Positions 27,584 through 38,744 are shown, counted from the stretch's first letter. The stretch: 64,000 nucleotides of DNA from Methanosarcinaceae archaeon (GCA_030611265.1 JAUWQD010000002.1:82621-146620); one strand, 5' to 3'. Translations and numbers: made by a program. The notes: a model not told the origin generated them from the sequence alone.

Positions 27584-27810
27584 AGCTGATATCGTCTTTT
27601 CTCTGGCGTTACTGAACTATTTTCGACTTTTCGAATAACTTCAATATGTCCATTTGGATATTTTTTGACAATATATCCACCTTGTTGTATAGTTACTGAT
27701 CTTCCGTGATTAAATGCATTTTTTACCGCATTATGAGATGCTTCTTTTGCAATTTTCTCAATAGATTCAGTTTGTGGATCTTCTAGGGTTCTGTTATCTG
27801 CTAATTGCAT
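27580..27810 (-). CDS. Putative antitoxin of the zeta-type pair
   Basis: 76 residues from the second ATG (27810), which stands 9 nt after GGAGG; the ATG at 27825 precedes that site. Sequence: an acidic helical first half (TESIEKIAKEASHNAVKNAF) and a C-terminal beta-rich segment SVTIQQGGYIVKKYPNGHIE. Size, charge and ATGA coupling to the P-loop gene suggest the antidote; no family recognised with certainty. Confidence 0.7.
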   Translation of the reverse strand: MQLADNRTLEDPQTESIEKIAKEASHNAVKNAFNHGRSVTIQQGGYIVKKYPNGHIEVIRKVENSSVTPEKRRYQL

Positions 27811-27969
27811 TGTAGATTCCTCCATTTAGCAAATTTGTCATGTATAGTTACATACAACATTTACATAAATACATTTGTACTTGCCTTATGAGACGTTTTA
27901 TTATTTTCTGAAATTCATAAATTGTAACCAAATCACACACATATTTCCTGATGTTCAAACATCCCCCTT

Positions 27970-29589
27970 TCACATCACCCTCAACAACGAATGATTCATA
28001 GTCTGCTCAGGACACACCACAACGCAGCGCCTGCAACTTGTGCCAAGGCAATGCTGGCTGTCAATGTTCACAAACCTATTTCCGTCTTTTTCGACTATGA
28101 CCAATGCATCTTCGGGGCATTCCTTTTCGCATTTGTGGCACAATGTGCATTTTACGACCGGAGCTTCGAGGGTGATTCCAATGTCTGCTACAACATCAAG
28201 ACCAAGATAACCCACGTCATCGATATCCCTGACAACTCTTTTTTCAATGTTCACATCTTTCAGGGTTCCGGGATAAACCGGAATATTGTACATCTCAAGC
28301 ATCTGGGCATACATCTCGGTTGGCATTCCATTTTGCCATGATGCGAGCTCGCACATGTAAATATTCTTGAATGTTTCACTCGAAGCCATCATCAGATGAT
28401 CTGCTTTGATCTTTTGTGCGATCGTGATAACTTCATCAAGTTTTGACCTGTCGAGCGCGATCTTCCTTGCGAGCCCAAGGGATGTATTCCCAAACTGGAT
28501 AATGTTTTCGCAAAAATCAGGAACCGAACCGATGCGTCTTGCCTTATTCGCATCAACATAAGTGCCGGTTGCCCCGGACATATATGAATACTTCAGATCC
28601 TCATATTTCAAACCGGAATCAACAATAAGCGTCATATGTGCTGCCCTGATAGCACCGATCGCTTTCCCCGCTTCTTCAACATCCTTACTGCTGATCGTAA
28701 TCCCCGGACCCAGAATCAGTTTACCGTTGGGCAGTTCAGGGAGTTTTACGATCAATCCTTCCTTAAGGGCAAGTGCGATCGTTGAAATAACCCCCGTACC
28801 CGTAATCCCCTTAGGTACCACATCCGATCCCTCGATCTCATTCCCCATCACAGGATCTACAAGAGGACCTTTTGCAGGATTCATATTGCCGTCAATAACA
28901 GTAAGTCTCCAATATCCGTCCTCAACATTTACATCACTGATAGCCCCCGGACCAGCAAGCATACCGCAGCTTATACCCTGCCCCTCAATAGCCGGACCTG
29001 CCGCCGCACTTGCCGTAATTATCTTATCCCCGATCTTAAGCGCCATTTCAGCGTTGGTCCCATAATCCGTAACAAGACAAGGTTCTTTTTGAGCCATAAA
29101 ATCAGTCTCAAGCATCATTGCAAGAGCATCAGCCCCGATCTCATGTTTGATAGCCGGAGGAACGACGATCTCGCAATTATCCATCTCGAAAATACCTTTG
29201 AATATCTCATTTGCCGGAAATATCCTTGCATCCCGATTCACATCTTCCACACCCAGAGAAGCCTGCTTGCTCTTCCCGGCATATGCAAGATCCCTTATCT
29301 CAATATTCTGGAACAGGGAAAGCTGGATTGGATTCCCGCAAACCGCAATACGTGCAATCTCATTGGGATCAACATCGAATTTTTGCAGGATCTCCCTGAC
29401 AGTCTCAATGATAATTCCATGCGCCACATCGGCTCCTGTGTTAATGGCAAAGTCAAGATGGTCCATCACATTTCCACCGGGCAGGGGATGTCCCATTGTT
29501 ACCACGGTTTTAATAGTATCTTTCTTTTCAAGGTCGATCAATTGTGATCTAAAACCACTTGTTCCAAGGTCAAGGGATATTACATACAT
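27970..29589 (-). CDS. ramA: RamA, reductive activator of methylamine corrinoid proteins
   Basis: 539 residues from ATG 29589 (GGAGA just before); the longer frame begins inside the leader. RamA reduces Co(II) corrinoid in MttC, MtbC and MtmC back to Co(I) using ATP. The ASKHA-type ATPase body starts MYVISLDLGTSGFRSQLID and has CLVTDYGTNAEMAL. The C-terminal ferredoxin domain has two [4Fe-4S] motifs, CTLCHKCEKECP and CLGTSCRRCVVVCP. It is last in the pylSBCD operon, 24 bp after pylD, coupling activation to pyrrolysine synthesis. Confidence 0.95.
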   Translation of the reverse strand: MYVISLDLGTSGFRSQLIDLEKKDTIKTVVTMGHPLPGGNVMDHLDFAINTGADVAHGIIIETVREILQKFDVDPNEIARIAVCGNPIQLSLFQNIEIRDLAYAGKSKQASLGVEDVNRDARIFPANEIFKGIFEMDNCEIVVPPAIKHEIGADALAMMLETDFMAQKEPCLVTDYGTNAEMALKIGDKIITASAAAGPAIEGQGISCGMLAGPGAISDVNVEDGYWRLTVIDGNMNPAKGPLVDPVMGNEIEGSDVVPKGITGTGVISTIALALKEGLIVKLPELPNGKLILGPGITISSKDVEEAGKAIGAIRAAHMTLIVDSGLKYEDLKYSYMSGATGTYVDANKARRIGSVPDFCENIIQFGNTSLGLARKIALDRSKLDEVITIAQKIKADHLMMASSETFKNIYMCELASWQNGMPTEMYAQMLEMYNIPVYPGTLKDVNIEKRVVRDIDDVGYLGLDVVADIGITLEAPVVKCTLCHKCEKECPEDALVIVEKDGNRFVNIDSQHCLGTSCRRCVVVCPEQTMNHSLLRVM

Positions 29590-29613
29590 ATTAGGTCTCC
29601 ATATTTTCATTTA

Positions 29614-30393
29614 TCAGATTACAGAATACAACATCGAAGCAACTCCTATCACAAGAGGCTCCATAACAAGATCAACGCGATATTTCTTTCCCACTTCCGA
29701 TGGCAAACCACATGGTATTCCGGGTGTCGATACAAGACATCTCTCTTCGATCATACCCTCGGAGATGGTATCTGCATTTGGTGTAGCTTCAAGCACCATT
29801 GAGAACCGTTTCCGGTCATCGCTACAATATGGATTAATACCAAGTTCATCAACAGCCTTTTCCAGAAACGCTTTATTAGGGTCGCAGGCAAAGACATTAA
29901 ATCCCTTTTTAACAAGATGCTTCGCACCCGCATAACCAACTCCTCCAAGCCCGATTACCAGAATATCCTTTGAAGTTGCGTCCTCAAATCTGGATGCGAT
30001 CTCAGCATATATCACACCCGTGGCAACATGGTTACTCACGATCTTTTCGTTTCTCAGGTTGTGCGCGGTGAAGATATGGTCATCTGCCATCAATATAATG
30101 TCAGCACCCTGTGAAACAGCCTCATAATAACCTGTCACGTCAGGATGTTCAGAGATAAATCCATCAAGCCCGAAGTATTCCACAATGAACAGCAAAGATG
30201 ATGCAAAATTACCGATCACTCCGTTGCCGGCAGTTATAGGTATTATTCCTACCTTTTCAGAACCAAGTTTTGTCCCGTATAACGATTCACATATCCCTTT
30301 AATATCAACTCCTGTGACCTTACTTACAACAGCATCATTCTCTTCAAGCTGCATAGATAGGTTTTCCAGATCTTCCTGTGTTAAAAGTGCCAT
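29614..30393 (-). CDS. pylD: Pyrrolysine synthase PylD
   Basis: 259 residues. Oxidises L-lysine-Ne-(3R-methyl-D-ornithine) to the semialdehyde, which cyclises to pyrrolysine. The Rossmann motif DILVIGLGGVGYAGAKHL (about 145) binds NAD; the N-terminal cap has IPITAGNGVIGNF and IILMADDH. Gap of 2 nt to pylC. Length and motifs match PylD of Methanosarcina. Confidence 0.95.
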   Translation of the reverse strand: MALLTQEDLENLSMQLEENDAVVSKVTGVDIKGICESLYGTKLGSEKVGIIPITAGNGVIGNFASSLLFIVEYFGLDGFISEHPDVTGYYEAVSQGADIILMADDHIFTAHNLRNEKIVSNHVATGVIYAEIASRFEDATSKDILVIGLGGVGYAGAKHLVKKGFNVFACDPNKAFLEKAVDELGINPYCSDDRKRFSMVLEATPNADTISEGMIEERCLVSTPGIPCGLPSEVGKKYRVDLVMEPLVIGVASMLYSVI

Positions 30394-30395
30394 TC

Positions 30396-31493
30396 TTATG
30401 CCCCCTGTTTACCCATTCCCAAATACTCATTAACGATCTCCAGTCCTTTTTGCCTGTTGATTACCATTTCATCTTTTGCAGAACCCCAGCTAATAAAAGT
30501 AAAAATGTTCTTTTTTCCCCTACATTCGAATATCTCAAGTCCTTCAGAAATATGGAATTCGTTATAATCACGTCCCTGTGAGATCATATGCTCACCAATC
30601 GGTACAAGTTTACCGCCCTGTGGAGTCAGATGCTCGAAAATACAAAAGTTGTTACCGGAAACCCCATCCAACTCTTGAACACCGCCTGAAAATGCATTAA
30701 AAAGGAGCTCAACAAGATTTATGCTGGTACAGTGATAGACAACCGTAGGTGTCTGGCTTGGGAACCTTGCATCGATCTCGATTACTTTTAATCCCCCGAG
30801 GCTGTTGATTGCCTCAATATCCATAATTCCACGAAGGTTCAGGTTCTTTGCCAACTTATGAGAAATTTCCCTAAAAGCAGGGTAATGCCCAATAGGCGTT
30901 ATCATGTGGCAGTCATAGGTATCATCCACATGCACTTTTGTCTCCTTGATCACTGCAAAATTACTGCCATCCCCGACAACTTCCAGTGAAATTACATCCC
31001 CGTCTACATACTCCTCAACAAGCATTGATGGATCAAGACCTTCCAGCCCCTCCTCCTCGTATATTATAGAAGTTCCCACGCTACTGCTCTGGCAGGATGG
31101 CTTAACAAAAAAGGGGGGAACTGTAGGATTGTCGAGAGGTGTAGGCACATCAATTGACTTGAAATATTCTTTTGAACGTTTCTTGTCCCTGCTAATATAG
31201 TATGCATCAAAATCAAATAATATCGGGCATTCCAGCTTATCCTTAATGGTTTTCAGGAATTCGATCGTGTCCGGATCCTCATTCACAGGGATTATTCCAT
31301 CTACAATTCCTGAAATATCAATAAGCTTTTCAGGCTTTTGAATGACATCAAAACAATGGAAATCGTCAACCATATTCTTTATCAGCGGGTGCTTGTTCCT
31401 GTCAACAAGCACAACATTCATCCCGGCTTTTTTTGCCAGATAGGTCACTTCGAACCCCTGCAACTTCCCCCCGATAAGAGCTATGCTCCTCAT
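30396..31493 (-). CDS. pylC: 3-methylornithine-lysine ligase PylC
   Basis: 365 residues, ATP-grasp fold. Joins 3-methyl-D-ornithine to the epsilon-amino group of a second lysine. Visible: MRSIALIGGKLQGFEVTYLA (N-terminal nucleotide-fold), FFVKPSCQSSSVGTSI (ATP-grasp loop), VEEYVDGDVISLEV, and GLKVIEIDARFPSQTPTVVY (metal-binding acidic motif). Start overlaps the pylB stop by 4 nt (ATGA). Confidence 0.95.
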   Translation of the reverse strand: MRSIALIGGKLQGFEVTYLAKKAGMNVVLVDRNKHPLIKNMVDDFHCFDVIQKPEKLIDISGIVDGIIPVNEDPDTIEFLKTIKDKLECPILFDFDAYYISRDKKRSKEYFKSIDVPTPLDNPTVPPFFVKPSCQSSSVGTSIIYEEEGLEGLDPSMLVEEYVDGDVISLEVVGDGSNFAVIKETKVHVDDTYDCHMITPIGHYPAFREISHKLAKNLNLRGIMDIEAINSLGGLKVIEIDARFPSQTPTVVYHCTSINLVELLFNAFSGGVQELDGVSGNNFCIFEHLTPQGGKLVPIGEHMISQGRDYNEFHISEGLEIFECRGKKNIFTFISWGSAKDEMVINRQKGLEIVNEYLGMGKQGA

Positions 31494-32548
31494 GACACCA
31501 CCCCTACGATCCTGTTAAAATCGGATTGGCTTGCCGGTTCCATACCCATCTCCCTGAGGCGCTTTACAACACTTTTAGGATCCCTGTCCCTCTCTTTGAG
31601 ATCCCGGTCATAATTGACAACGCCTTCGAGAGAGGAATTGGAAGGTATTATGGATGTGACCACATTTGCCCCTGCATTCAATCTTTGCACCATACCATCG
31701 ATCCCTTCAAGGTCAAGAGATGCAGGGATCAGCCGGTCAGGGAACATCAATCTCAGTATTGCCAATATTTTTAATTCGGAAATGTTTGATCTCTGGATAG
31801 TACCCTCAAGGGGAGTTCCTTCCTGCGGAACAAAGGTCATAACGCGAACCATATCAGGAGAGGCCTCTTCCATGCCTCGAAGTGATAGAATGGTTGACTC
31901 CACATCATCCCCGATCCCTGTAAGTATCCCGTCTTCAACCCGGTAACCGATACTTTTTGCGAATTTCCTTGCATTGACCCGATCATCAAAGGATTGTCCG
32001 ACCCTCAGTTTCTTATACAGGTTCCGGTCATGCGTCTCCTGGTATAATGCTAGGAAATTAGCACCATTGTCGTTTAATTCTCTCAGGACCTCATTGTCCA
32101 TGACCCCCGGAGAGATCATAATTGGAAGATCAAGTTCGCTTTTCACTGTTTTCACGAGATCAATGAACCTTTCAGGATTGTCATGGAAGTAAGGATCTTC
32201 CCCCATGGTCAGGTCCACCATGTGAATGTCCTCACCTTTCAAAGCCCTGCAAATATTACGTACCTCCCTGATGTCAAGACGGTATCTCTCTATGTCATTC
32301 GATTCCCTGTAATAGCAAAATGCACATCTGTTTTTACAGTATGTGGAAAAGTAAACAAAGCTGTAGAGAAAGACCTTGTTCCCGAAGAAATAATCCCTTA
32401 CCTTTCTTGATATGTAAAATAACTTTTCAAGTTCTTCTTTTTCATTAATGGAAACCAGTTCCCTCAGATCATCATCTGAGAGTTTCAATCCGTTCAATAT
32501 CCCTTCTGCAAAATTGTCAAGATCATTCTGTGTCATATCATTTAACAA
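31490..32548 (-). CDS. pylB: Methylornithine synthase PylB (radical SAM)
   Basis: 352 residues if started at TTG 32548; rearranges lysine to 3-methyl-D-ornithine. The radical SAM cluster motif is C71-KNR-C75-AF-C78 (STYCKNRCAFCYY). The TTG was chosen because GAGGTGAT lies about 6 nt before it and because it aligns with the start of known PylB proteins; ATG 32536 is the alternative and an ATG at 32608 would lie inside pylS. The TTG lies 10 nt after the pylS stop. Confidence 0.94.
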   Translation of the reverse strand: MLNDMTQNDLDNFAEGILNGLKLSDDDLRELVSINEKEELEKLFYISRKVRDYFFGNKVFLYSFVYFSTYCKNRCAFCYYRESNDIERYRLDIREVRNICRALKGEDIHMVDLTMGEDPYFHDNPERFIDLVKTVKSELDLPIMISPGVMDNEVLRELNDNGANFLALYQETHDRNLYKKLRVGQSFDDRVNARKFAKSIGYRVEDGILTGIGDDVESTILSLRGMEEASPDMVRVMTFVPQEGTPLEGTIQRSNISELKILAILRLMFPDRLIPASLDLEGIDGMVQRLNAGANVVTSIIPSNSSLEGVVNYDRDLKERDRDPKSVVKRLREMGMEPASQSDFNRIVGVVS

Positions 32549-32558
32549 AGAAATCACC

Positions 32559-34622
<2,064 letters not shown>

Positions 34623-34937
34623 ATGACAGATATAACAGTAAATTCAACTATATGTGATTTTGTTCATGAAATACATGGGGAACTTGAGGGGGACAAAGTT
34701 GTCATTGATATAGATGCACCCTGTGAAAAGGTCAAACAAATTTCACATCTGGAAGTTCCAAAGATGGAAGTTTTTGACATCAAAGACAATTATGTAATGG
34801 ATAAAGCCAAAGAAGCGAAAATGTGTTCTACTTGTCTGGTACCCTGTGCGATACTTCATGCATGCAAAATAGAGTCTGAATTCATGTCAAAGTCCCTTGT
34901 TAAGAAATCAGGACCTTTGAGTATAGAATTTAAATAA
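34623..34937 (+). CDS. Small Cys-rich protein (DUF6951-like) before an MtbA paralogue
   Basis: 104 residues: MTDITVNSTICDFVHEIHGE, then DIDAPCEKVKQIS and CSTCLVPCAILHACKIESEF. The five Cys in the second half plus the early ones look like a metal or cluster site. The pattern resembles small methanogen proteins grouped as DUF6951 (moderate confidence), often near methyltransferases. GGTGATTAA precedes the ATG. It ends 19 nt before the MtbA paralogue and shares the mttB-type promoter, so it is probably co-expressed with methylotrophy genes. A corrinoid or thiol-handling role is a guess. Confidence 0.7.
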   Translation: MTDITVNSTICDFVHEIHGELEGDKVVIDIDAPCEKVKQISHLEVPKMEVFDIKDNYVMDKAKEAKMCSTCLVPCAILHACKIESEFMSKSLVKKSGPLSIEFK

Positions 34938-34956
34938 TATATTGCGAAGTGGTCTT

Positions 34957-35991
34957 TTGTCGGATATTACACTAAAAGAACGCTTAATGCGTTCCCTTAA
35001 AGGAAAGAATGTGGATAAGGTCCCTGTCTGTTCAGTCACCCAGACGGGAACCGTTGAACTCATGGAAATGACAGGAGCAAAGTGGCCACAGGCACACTAC
35101 GACCCCGAAAAAATGGCCACATTAGCCATCGCAGGTCATGAGATCGCAGGTTTGGAAGCAGTTCGCTACCCCTTTGATTGTACTGCCATTGCACAGTCAC
35201 TTGGTTGTAAAATAATGGAAGGTTCAATTGATACCCAACCATCAATAGTAGATTGGGCATGCAAGAACAAGGACGATGTCAAAGAGATGAACATTCCGGA
35301 GAATTTCCTTGGATCTGAAAGGATCTCAACTATATTAGATGCCACAGATATTGTGAAAGAGAGAGTAGGCGAGGATGTTCCAGTAATTGCAGGGATGATC
35401 GGACCTGCTGCAATCGCTTTTTCTCTTGCCGGTGAAAACTACCTCAAATGGATGATCACAGATCCGGATGTGGTAAAAGAACTTTTGGAAATCGGAACCG
35501 AGGTATGTACTGAATACTCAAATGCGCTTTTTGATCACGGGGTTGATGCTGTTTGTATCCCTGACTCGGAGGGCAGCCCTGACCTTATCCCGCCACCTCT
35601 TTTTGAATCATTGATACTTCCACAGCACAGGAAACTCACTGGTAAAACCAAAGGAATGATGATATTACATATGTGCGGGGATGCGACCGATATCCTTGAA
35701 CCAATGGCAACATCGGGATTTGACGGCATAAGCATTGAGGAAAAGGTAAATGCAAGATATGCCAAACAGGTCATCGGAAAAAGAGCTTGCCTGATCGGCA
35801 ATATATCACCCGTAGCAACGCTTCTTGCAAAATCTCCGGAGAATGTAAAACAAGAAGCAAAAATGTGCATAGAGGATAGAGTCGACATACTTGCACCAGG
35901 TTGCGGGATTGCCCCTCATACTCCATTAACGAATCTGAATGCACTCGTTGAAGCAAGGGATGAATATTATCTGGAAAAGGGGATCTTGTGA
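34957..35991 (+). CDS. MtbA/MtaA-family methylcobamide:CoM methyltransferase paralogue
   Basis: 344 residues from TTG 34957 (aagtggtc about 5 nt upstream; this start aligns residue for residue with MtbA, LSDITLKERL versus [10 protein letters not shown]). TIM-barrel of the uroporphyrinogen decarboxylase family with the CoM-activating zinc ligands H-x-C in MILHMCGDATD and C in LAPGCGIAP. It is clearly diverged from the MtbA at 14991, so a different corrinoid partner (methanol, methylthiol or another methylated substrate) is possible. No cognate corrinoid protein is adjacent. TTG 34942 is an alternative start. Confidence 0.9.
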   Translation: MSDITLKERLMRSLKGKNVDKVPVCSVTQTGTVELMEMTGAKWPQAHYDPEKMATLAIAGHEIAGLEAVRYPFDCTAIAQSLGCKIMEGSIDTQPSIVDWACKNKDDVKEMNIPENFLGSERISTILDATDIVKERVGEDVPVIAGMIGPAAIAFSLAGENYLKWMITDPDVVKELLEIGTEVCTEYSNALFDHGVDAVCIPDSEGSPDLIPPPLFESLILPQHRKLTGKTKGMMILHMCGDATDILEPMATSGFDGISIEEKVNARYAKQVIGKRACLIGNISPVATLLAKSPENVKQEAKMCIEDRVDILAPGCGIAPHTPLTNLNALVEARDEYYLEKGIL

Positions 35992-36044
35992 ATACATCTT
36001 CTTCAATGAAGTTTGACGACCATCTAAAATGGATACCGTTTTTA

Positions 36045-36173
36045 ATAGTATATGTTTTATAAACATATAGTGCAAGTTAATCCGAGCATAGCGAGGATTT
36101 TCTTGTCAATGATTTTTATTCTACTTGTACGACAAGAAAATCCTCGCTACCTCTCAGATCAACTCGAACTATA
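36045..36173. repeat. Dispersed intergenic repeat, copy R3, with inverted arm
   Basis: 36066-36106 is identical to R2 (16321-16361). It is followed by an inverted relative, acaagaaaatcctcgct... at 36132-36173, so the copy can fold back on itself around the attttcttgt/acaagaaaat arms. It lies between the convergent ends of the MtbA paralogue and mfnB and could act as a two-way terminator. Confidence 0.75.
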
Positions 36174-36205
36174 AAATTCTATACAAAAATAAAATGTGAG
36201 AAAAC

Positions 36206-36904
36206 TCACATCTCGCGTTTCAACTTCTCGACAAGTTCCAGCTGAATTCCGTCATTGCGGTCACCACCACAAACCATGCCGCGAATACCGATAATATCTG
36301 GCTGGATGCGTCGGAGAGCAGGGAGGTCGTCAAACATAAGTGTGCCTGCAAGTGCACTCAATAGATTCATATCACTTGCCATTTTTGTGAACTCGGTAAG
36401 TTCCTCTTCAGACATGAACTCAAAAGTTGAGCGGCCGTCTTTGATTCCTGTATCCACCATAACCACATCAACGCCTGCTTTTGCTCCAATTGCCGGAAGA
36501 AACATGGGTGAGATAGAATTAATGCGCTCATAATCGGAATAACCGGATGCTACAACGCACTTTGATGAATCATAGTCCTTCACCGAGTGCACTATATTAG
36601 TGAGCATATCAAGTGCCTGTTTTTCGGTTTGAATATCGAATAATCCTACCTTGACATAATCTGCACCAGAAACCGCTGCGCCCAATGCGGCAAGCGATGC
36701 TGTTCCTGGTTTGTAGTTAAAATCTCCGATAGTTGCACTGATTGGTTGTTTTGAACCAATAGCATCCTTTACAGAACTAATGACCCATGGGAAATTTGCA
36801 CCCAGTGAACCTTCCTTAGGATTCTTAACATCGACAATGTCGGCACCGCCATTCGAAGCAATGATTGCTTCTTCTTTATTGATTGGACTAATAAGTAATT
36901 TCAT
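36206..36904 (-). CDS. mfnB: MfnB, (5-formylfuran-3-yl)methyl phosphate synthase
   Basis: 232 residues, TIM-barrel of the DUF556 family. Makes the furan precursor of methanofuran from two molecules of glyceraldehyde 3-phosphate. Visible: MKLLISPINKEEAIIASNGG, IVDVKNPKEGSLGANFPWVI (with the catalytic Lys), YVKVGLFD and SALAGTLMFDDLP. AAGGTG precedes the ATG. Divergent from the HisA-like gene, 50 bp between starts. Confidence 0.92.
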   Translation of the reverse strand: MKLLISPINKEEAIIASNGGADIVDVKNPKEGSLGANFPWVISSVKDAIGSKQPISATIGDFNYKPGTASLAALGAAVSGADYVKVGLFDIQTEKQALDMLTNIVHSVKDYDSSKCVVASGYSDYERINSISPMFLPAIGAKAGVDVVMVDTGIKDGRSTFEFMSEEELTEFTKMASDMNLLSALAGTLMFDDLPALRRIQPDIIGIRGMVCGGDRNDGIQLELVEKLKREM

Positions 36905-36954
36905 GAAACACCTTCTTATTTATATGGGTTTGAATATCTGTGTATTGATTAAAT

Positions 36955-37662
36955 ATGTTTCGAATTGTCTTTGTATTAGATATATATGATCGGACTGTTG
37001 TGCACGCACAAGGCGGAAACCGACAAAATTACCAACCCATCCACAAATCCAGTGTGCTTTGCAATTCATCCAAACCACTGGCAGTAATAGATGCCATTAA
37101 ACCAAAGGAAGTGTATATTGCCGACCTGAACACCCTGCAGGGAATCGGTGCGCATGGCATTAATTTTGATGATATCCATGCAGTCTCAAAACAGGTAAAG
37201 ACAATGCTTGATCCTGCCATATCATCATTGTCCGATGTCGGCGAGGCACTTTCGCTTGCAGGTGATGTAATCATAGGTACTGAAACCGCGTCGTTAGACA
37301 CGATATCAAATGCGGCATCAGAGTTTCCCGGGCGTGTGAATGTCAGCATTGACATAAAGAACGGCAGGATACTGGCATGCGACCCTGATATGCCCGACGA
37401 CCCTTTAGAGGTTATTGGGATGCTCAATGACATGGATATTCGTGACATAATCATTCTGGATATGGACAGGGTTGGTACATCAAGCGGTGTAGATGCACAA
37501 TTTTTAAGTACGATTGCCGCCAGTTCCAATCATGATGTGCTACTTGGCGGCGGGGTCAAAGATGTGAGTGATATTGAAACACTTAAAGACATCGGGCTTA
37601 AAGGTGCACTTGTTGCAACTGCCCTGCACAACGGCAAAATACCAATTGTAATGGTCCAATGA
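36955..37662 (+). CDS. HisA-related TIM-barrel protein
   Basis: 235 residues resembling HisA/HisF: VLDIYDRTVVHAQGGNRQNY at the N-terminus, IYIADLNTLQGIGAHGIN, an internal INVSIDIKNG-like strand and LLGGGVKDVSDIETL near the phosphate-binding end. Such HisA-like proteins in methanogens and C1-metabolising bacteria are linked to methanofuran/methanopterin synthesis rather than histidine; its position opposite mfnB agrees. Exact reaction unknown to me. Confidence 0.8.
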   Translation: MFRIVFVLDIYDRTVVHAQGGNRQNYQPIHKSSVLCNSSKPLAVIDAIKPKEVYIADLNTLQGIGAHGINFDDIHAVSKQVKTMLDPAISSLSDVGEALSLAGDVIIGTETASLDTISNAASEFPGRVNVSIDIKNGRILACDPDMPDDPLEVIGMLNDMDIRDIIILDMDRVGTSSGVDAQFLSTIAASSNHDVLLGGGVKDVSDIETLKDIGLKGALVATALHNGKIPIVMVQ

Positions 37663-37715
37663 TGACCGTTTATCAAATTAAATATCAATTTTAGTTATAT
37701 TAACAGGTGAAAATA

Positions 37716-37976
37716 ATGGCAGAAAATGAAGTAACAGAATCAGTAACAGAATCAGTAACAGAATCCAAAGGCGATGGATATTCAGAAATAAAAATGGGTG
37801 CAGGCTGGTATCTTACTGTTACACTTGCAAAAAGCGAGAAATACGACAACGAGTATATTGAGATCGCAAAGGAGCGCAGCGGAACCAAACGCAGTCGGTT
37901 CAACCTGAATCCAAAGTATGCAAGAGTATTGGGTAATGCCCTGTTGAAGTTCGCGGATGATAATAATCTGGATTGA
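37716..37976 (+). CDS. Small conserved-looking protein with ESVT repeats
   Basis: 86 residues from ATG 37716 (AGGTGA 6 nt upstream; GTG 37707 overlaps that site). The N-terminus holds three in-frame 12-bp repeats (gtaacagaatca, 37731-37766) encoding VTES units. The body (MGAGWYLTVTLAKSEKYDNE, FNLNPKYARVLGNALLKFAD) looks like a small folded domain. Family not recognised. It lies back to back with tmk, 8 bp between stops. Confidence 0.75.
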   Translation: MAENEVTESVTESVTESKGDGYSEIKMGAGWYLTVTLAKSEKYDNEYIEIAKERSGTKRSRFNLNPKYARVLGNALLKFADDNNLD

Positions 37977-37984
37977 TCAAAATA

Positions 37985-38584
37985 CTAAACGATCGATGTG
38001 AGCAATTCCACCACATCGGTTTCTATTTCTTTTATTGACCTGTCAGTATCAACAATTACAAACCTCTGTGGGTCTTCCTTTACAAGCCGAAGATAATTCG
38101 CGCGTACACGTTCCAAAAATCCGATCTTCTCAAACTTTGTCTGCTCACCCCTGTTGCCGCATCGTTCGACTGCGATCTTTGGGTCAATGTCAAAAAGTAT
38201 TGTCATATCCGGCACGACAGTCCAGCCATTGTGGATAGACTGTATCCATTCGATCGGGTCATCGAACTTATCACTCAATGTGACACCCTGATATGCATAA
38301 CGGCTGTCCGAATACCGGTCCGAGATCACAGTCTTTCCACCCTCAAGTGCAGGCTGTATGACCTTTGAGATATGCTCAGCATGATCTGCTGTGAACAGGA
38401 ACAGTTCTGCAAGGTGATCTGTATCGGAATGTATCGCGCGCTCGACCGCTTCACCGATCCAGTCTGTTGTCGGCTCTCTGGTAAACACTACATTGTTCAT
38501 GGATGGATGCGCCTTCAACCGTTCCAATGCTGTGGATTTGCCGGAGCCGTCGATACCTTCCAGTGTGATTAATTTTCCCCTCAT
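37985..38584 (-). CDS. tmk: Thymidylate kinase
   Basis: 199 residues from ATG 38584 (MRGKLITLEGIDGSGKSTAL), Walker A GIDGSGKST at once after the start; phosphorylates dTMP. Also FTREPTTDWIG (DR-type motif region), VISDRYSDSRYAYQGVTL and FDIDPKIAVERCGNRGE (lid). The longer frame to 38638 overlaps the zinc-ribbon gene and lacks support; translation may be leaderless. The stop is TAG (37985-37987) with no further in-frame stop for about 95 codons. Confidence 0.92.
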   Translation of the reverse strand: MRGKLITLEGIDGSGKSTALERLKAHPSMNNVVFTREPTTDWIGEAVERAIHSDTDHLAELFLFTADHAEHISKVIQPALEGGKTVISDRYSDSRYAYQGVTLSDKFDDPIEWIQSIHNGWTVVPDMTILFDIDPKIAVERCGNRGEQTKFEKIGFLERVRANYLRLVKEDPQRFVIVDTDRSIKEIETDVVELLTSIV

Positions 38585-38615
38585 AATGTACAACCGTTTT
38601 GTAAAATTAAAACAT

Positions 38616-38744
38616 CTACGTGCGGACTGTGTCTTCACTGCCGCATTGTGGGCACTTTATAGGAACGAAGTTGGGGTCAGCCTGAAATACAAAATCGCAA
38701 ACGTTGCATCTGAAATATACCATTGATTGGTTTACATCATCCAT
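38616..38744 (-). CDS. 42-aa zinc-ribbon protein
   Basis: A short gene with AGGTGATC 4-5 nt before ATG 38744. It encodes MDDVNQSMVYFRCNVCDFVF, then QADPNFVPIKCPQCGSEDTV and RT: two CxxC knuckles forming a small zinc ribbon. It lies just upstream of tmk on the same strand (31 bp). The stop is TAG with an in-frame TAA three codons later, so suppression would add only a few residues. Role unknown; perhaps RNA- or DNA-binding. Confidence 0.8.
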   Translation of the reverse strand: MDDVNQSMVYFRCNVCDFVFQADPNFVPIKCPQCGSEDTVRT

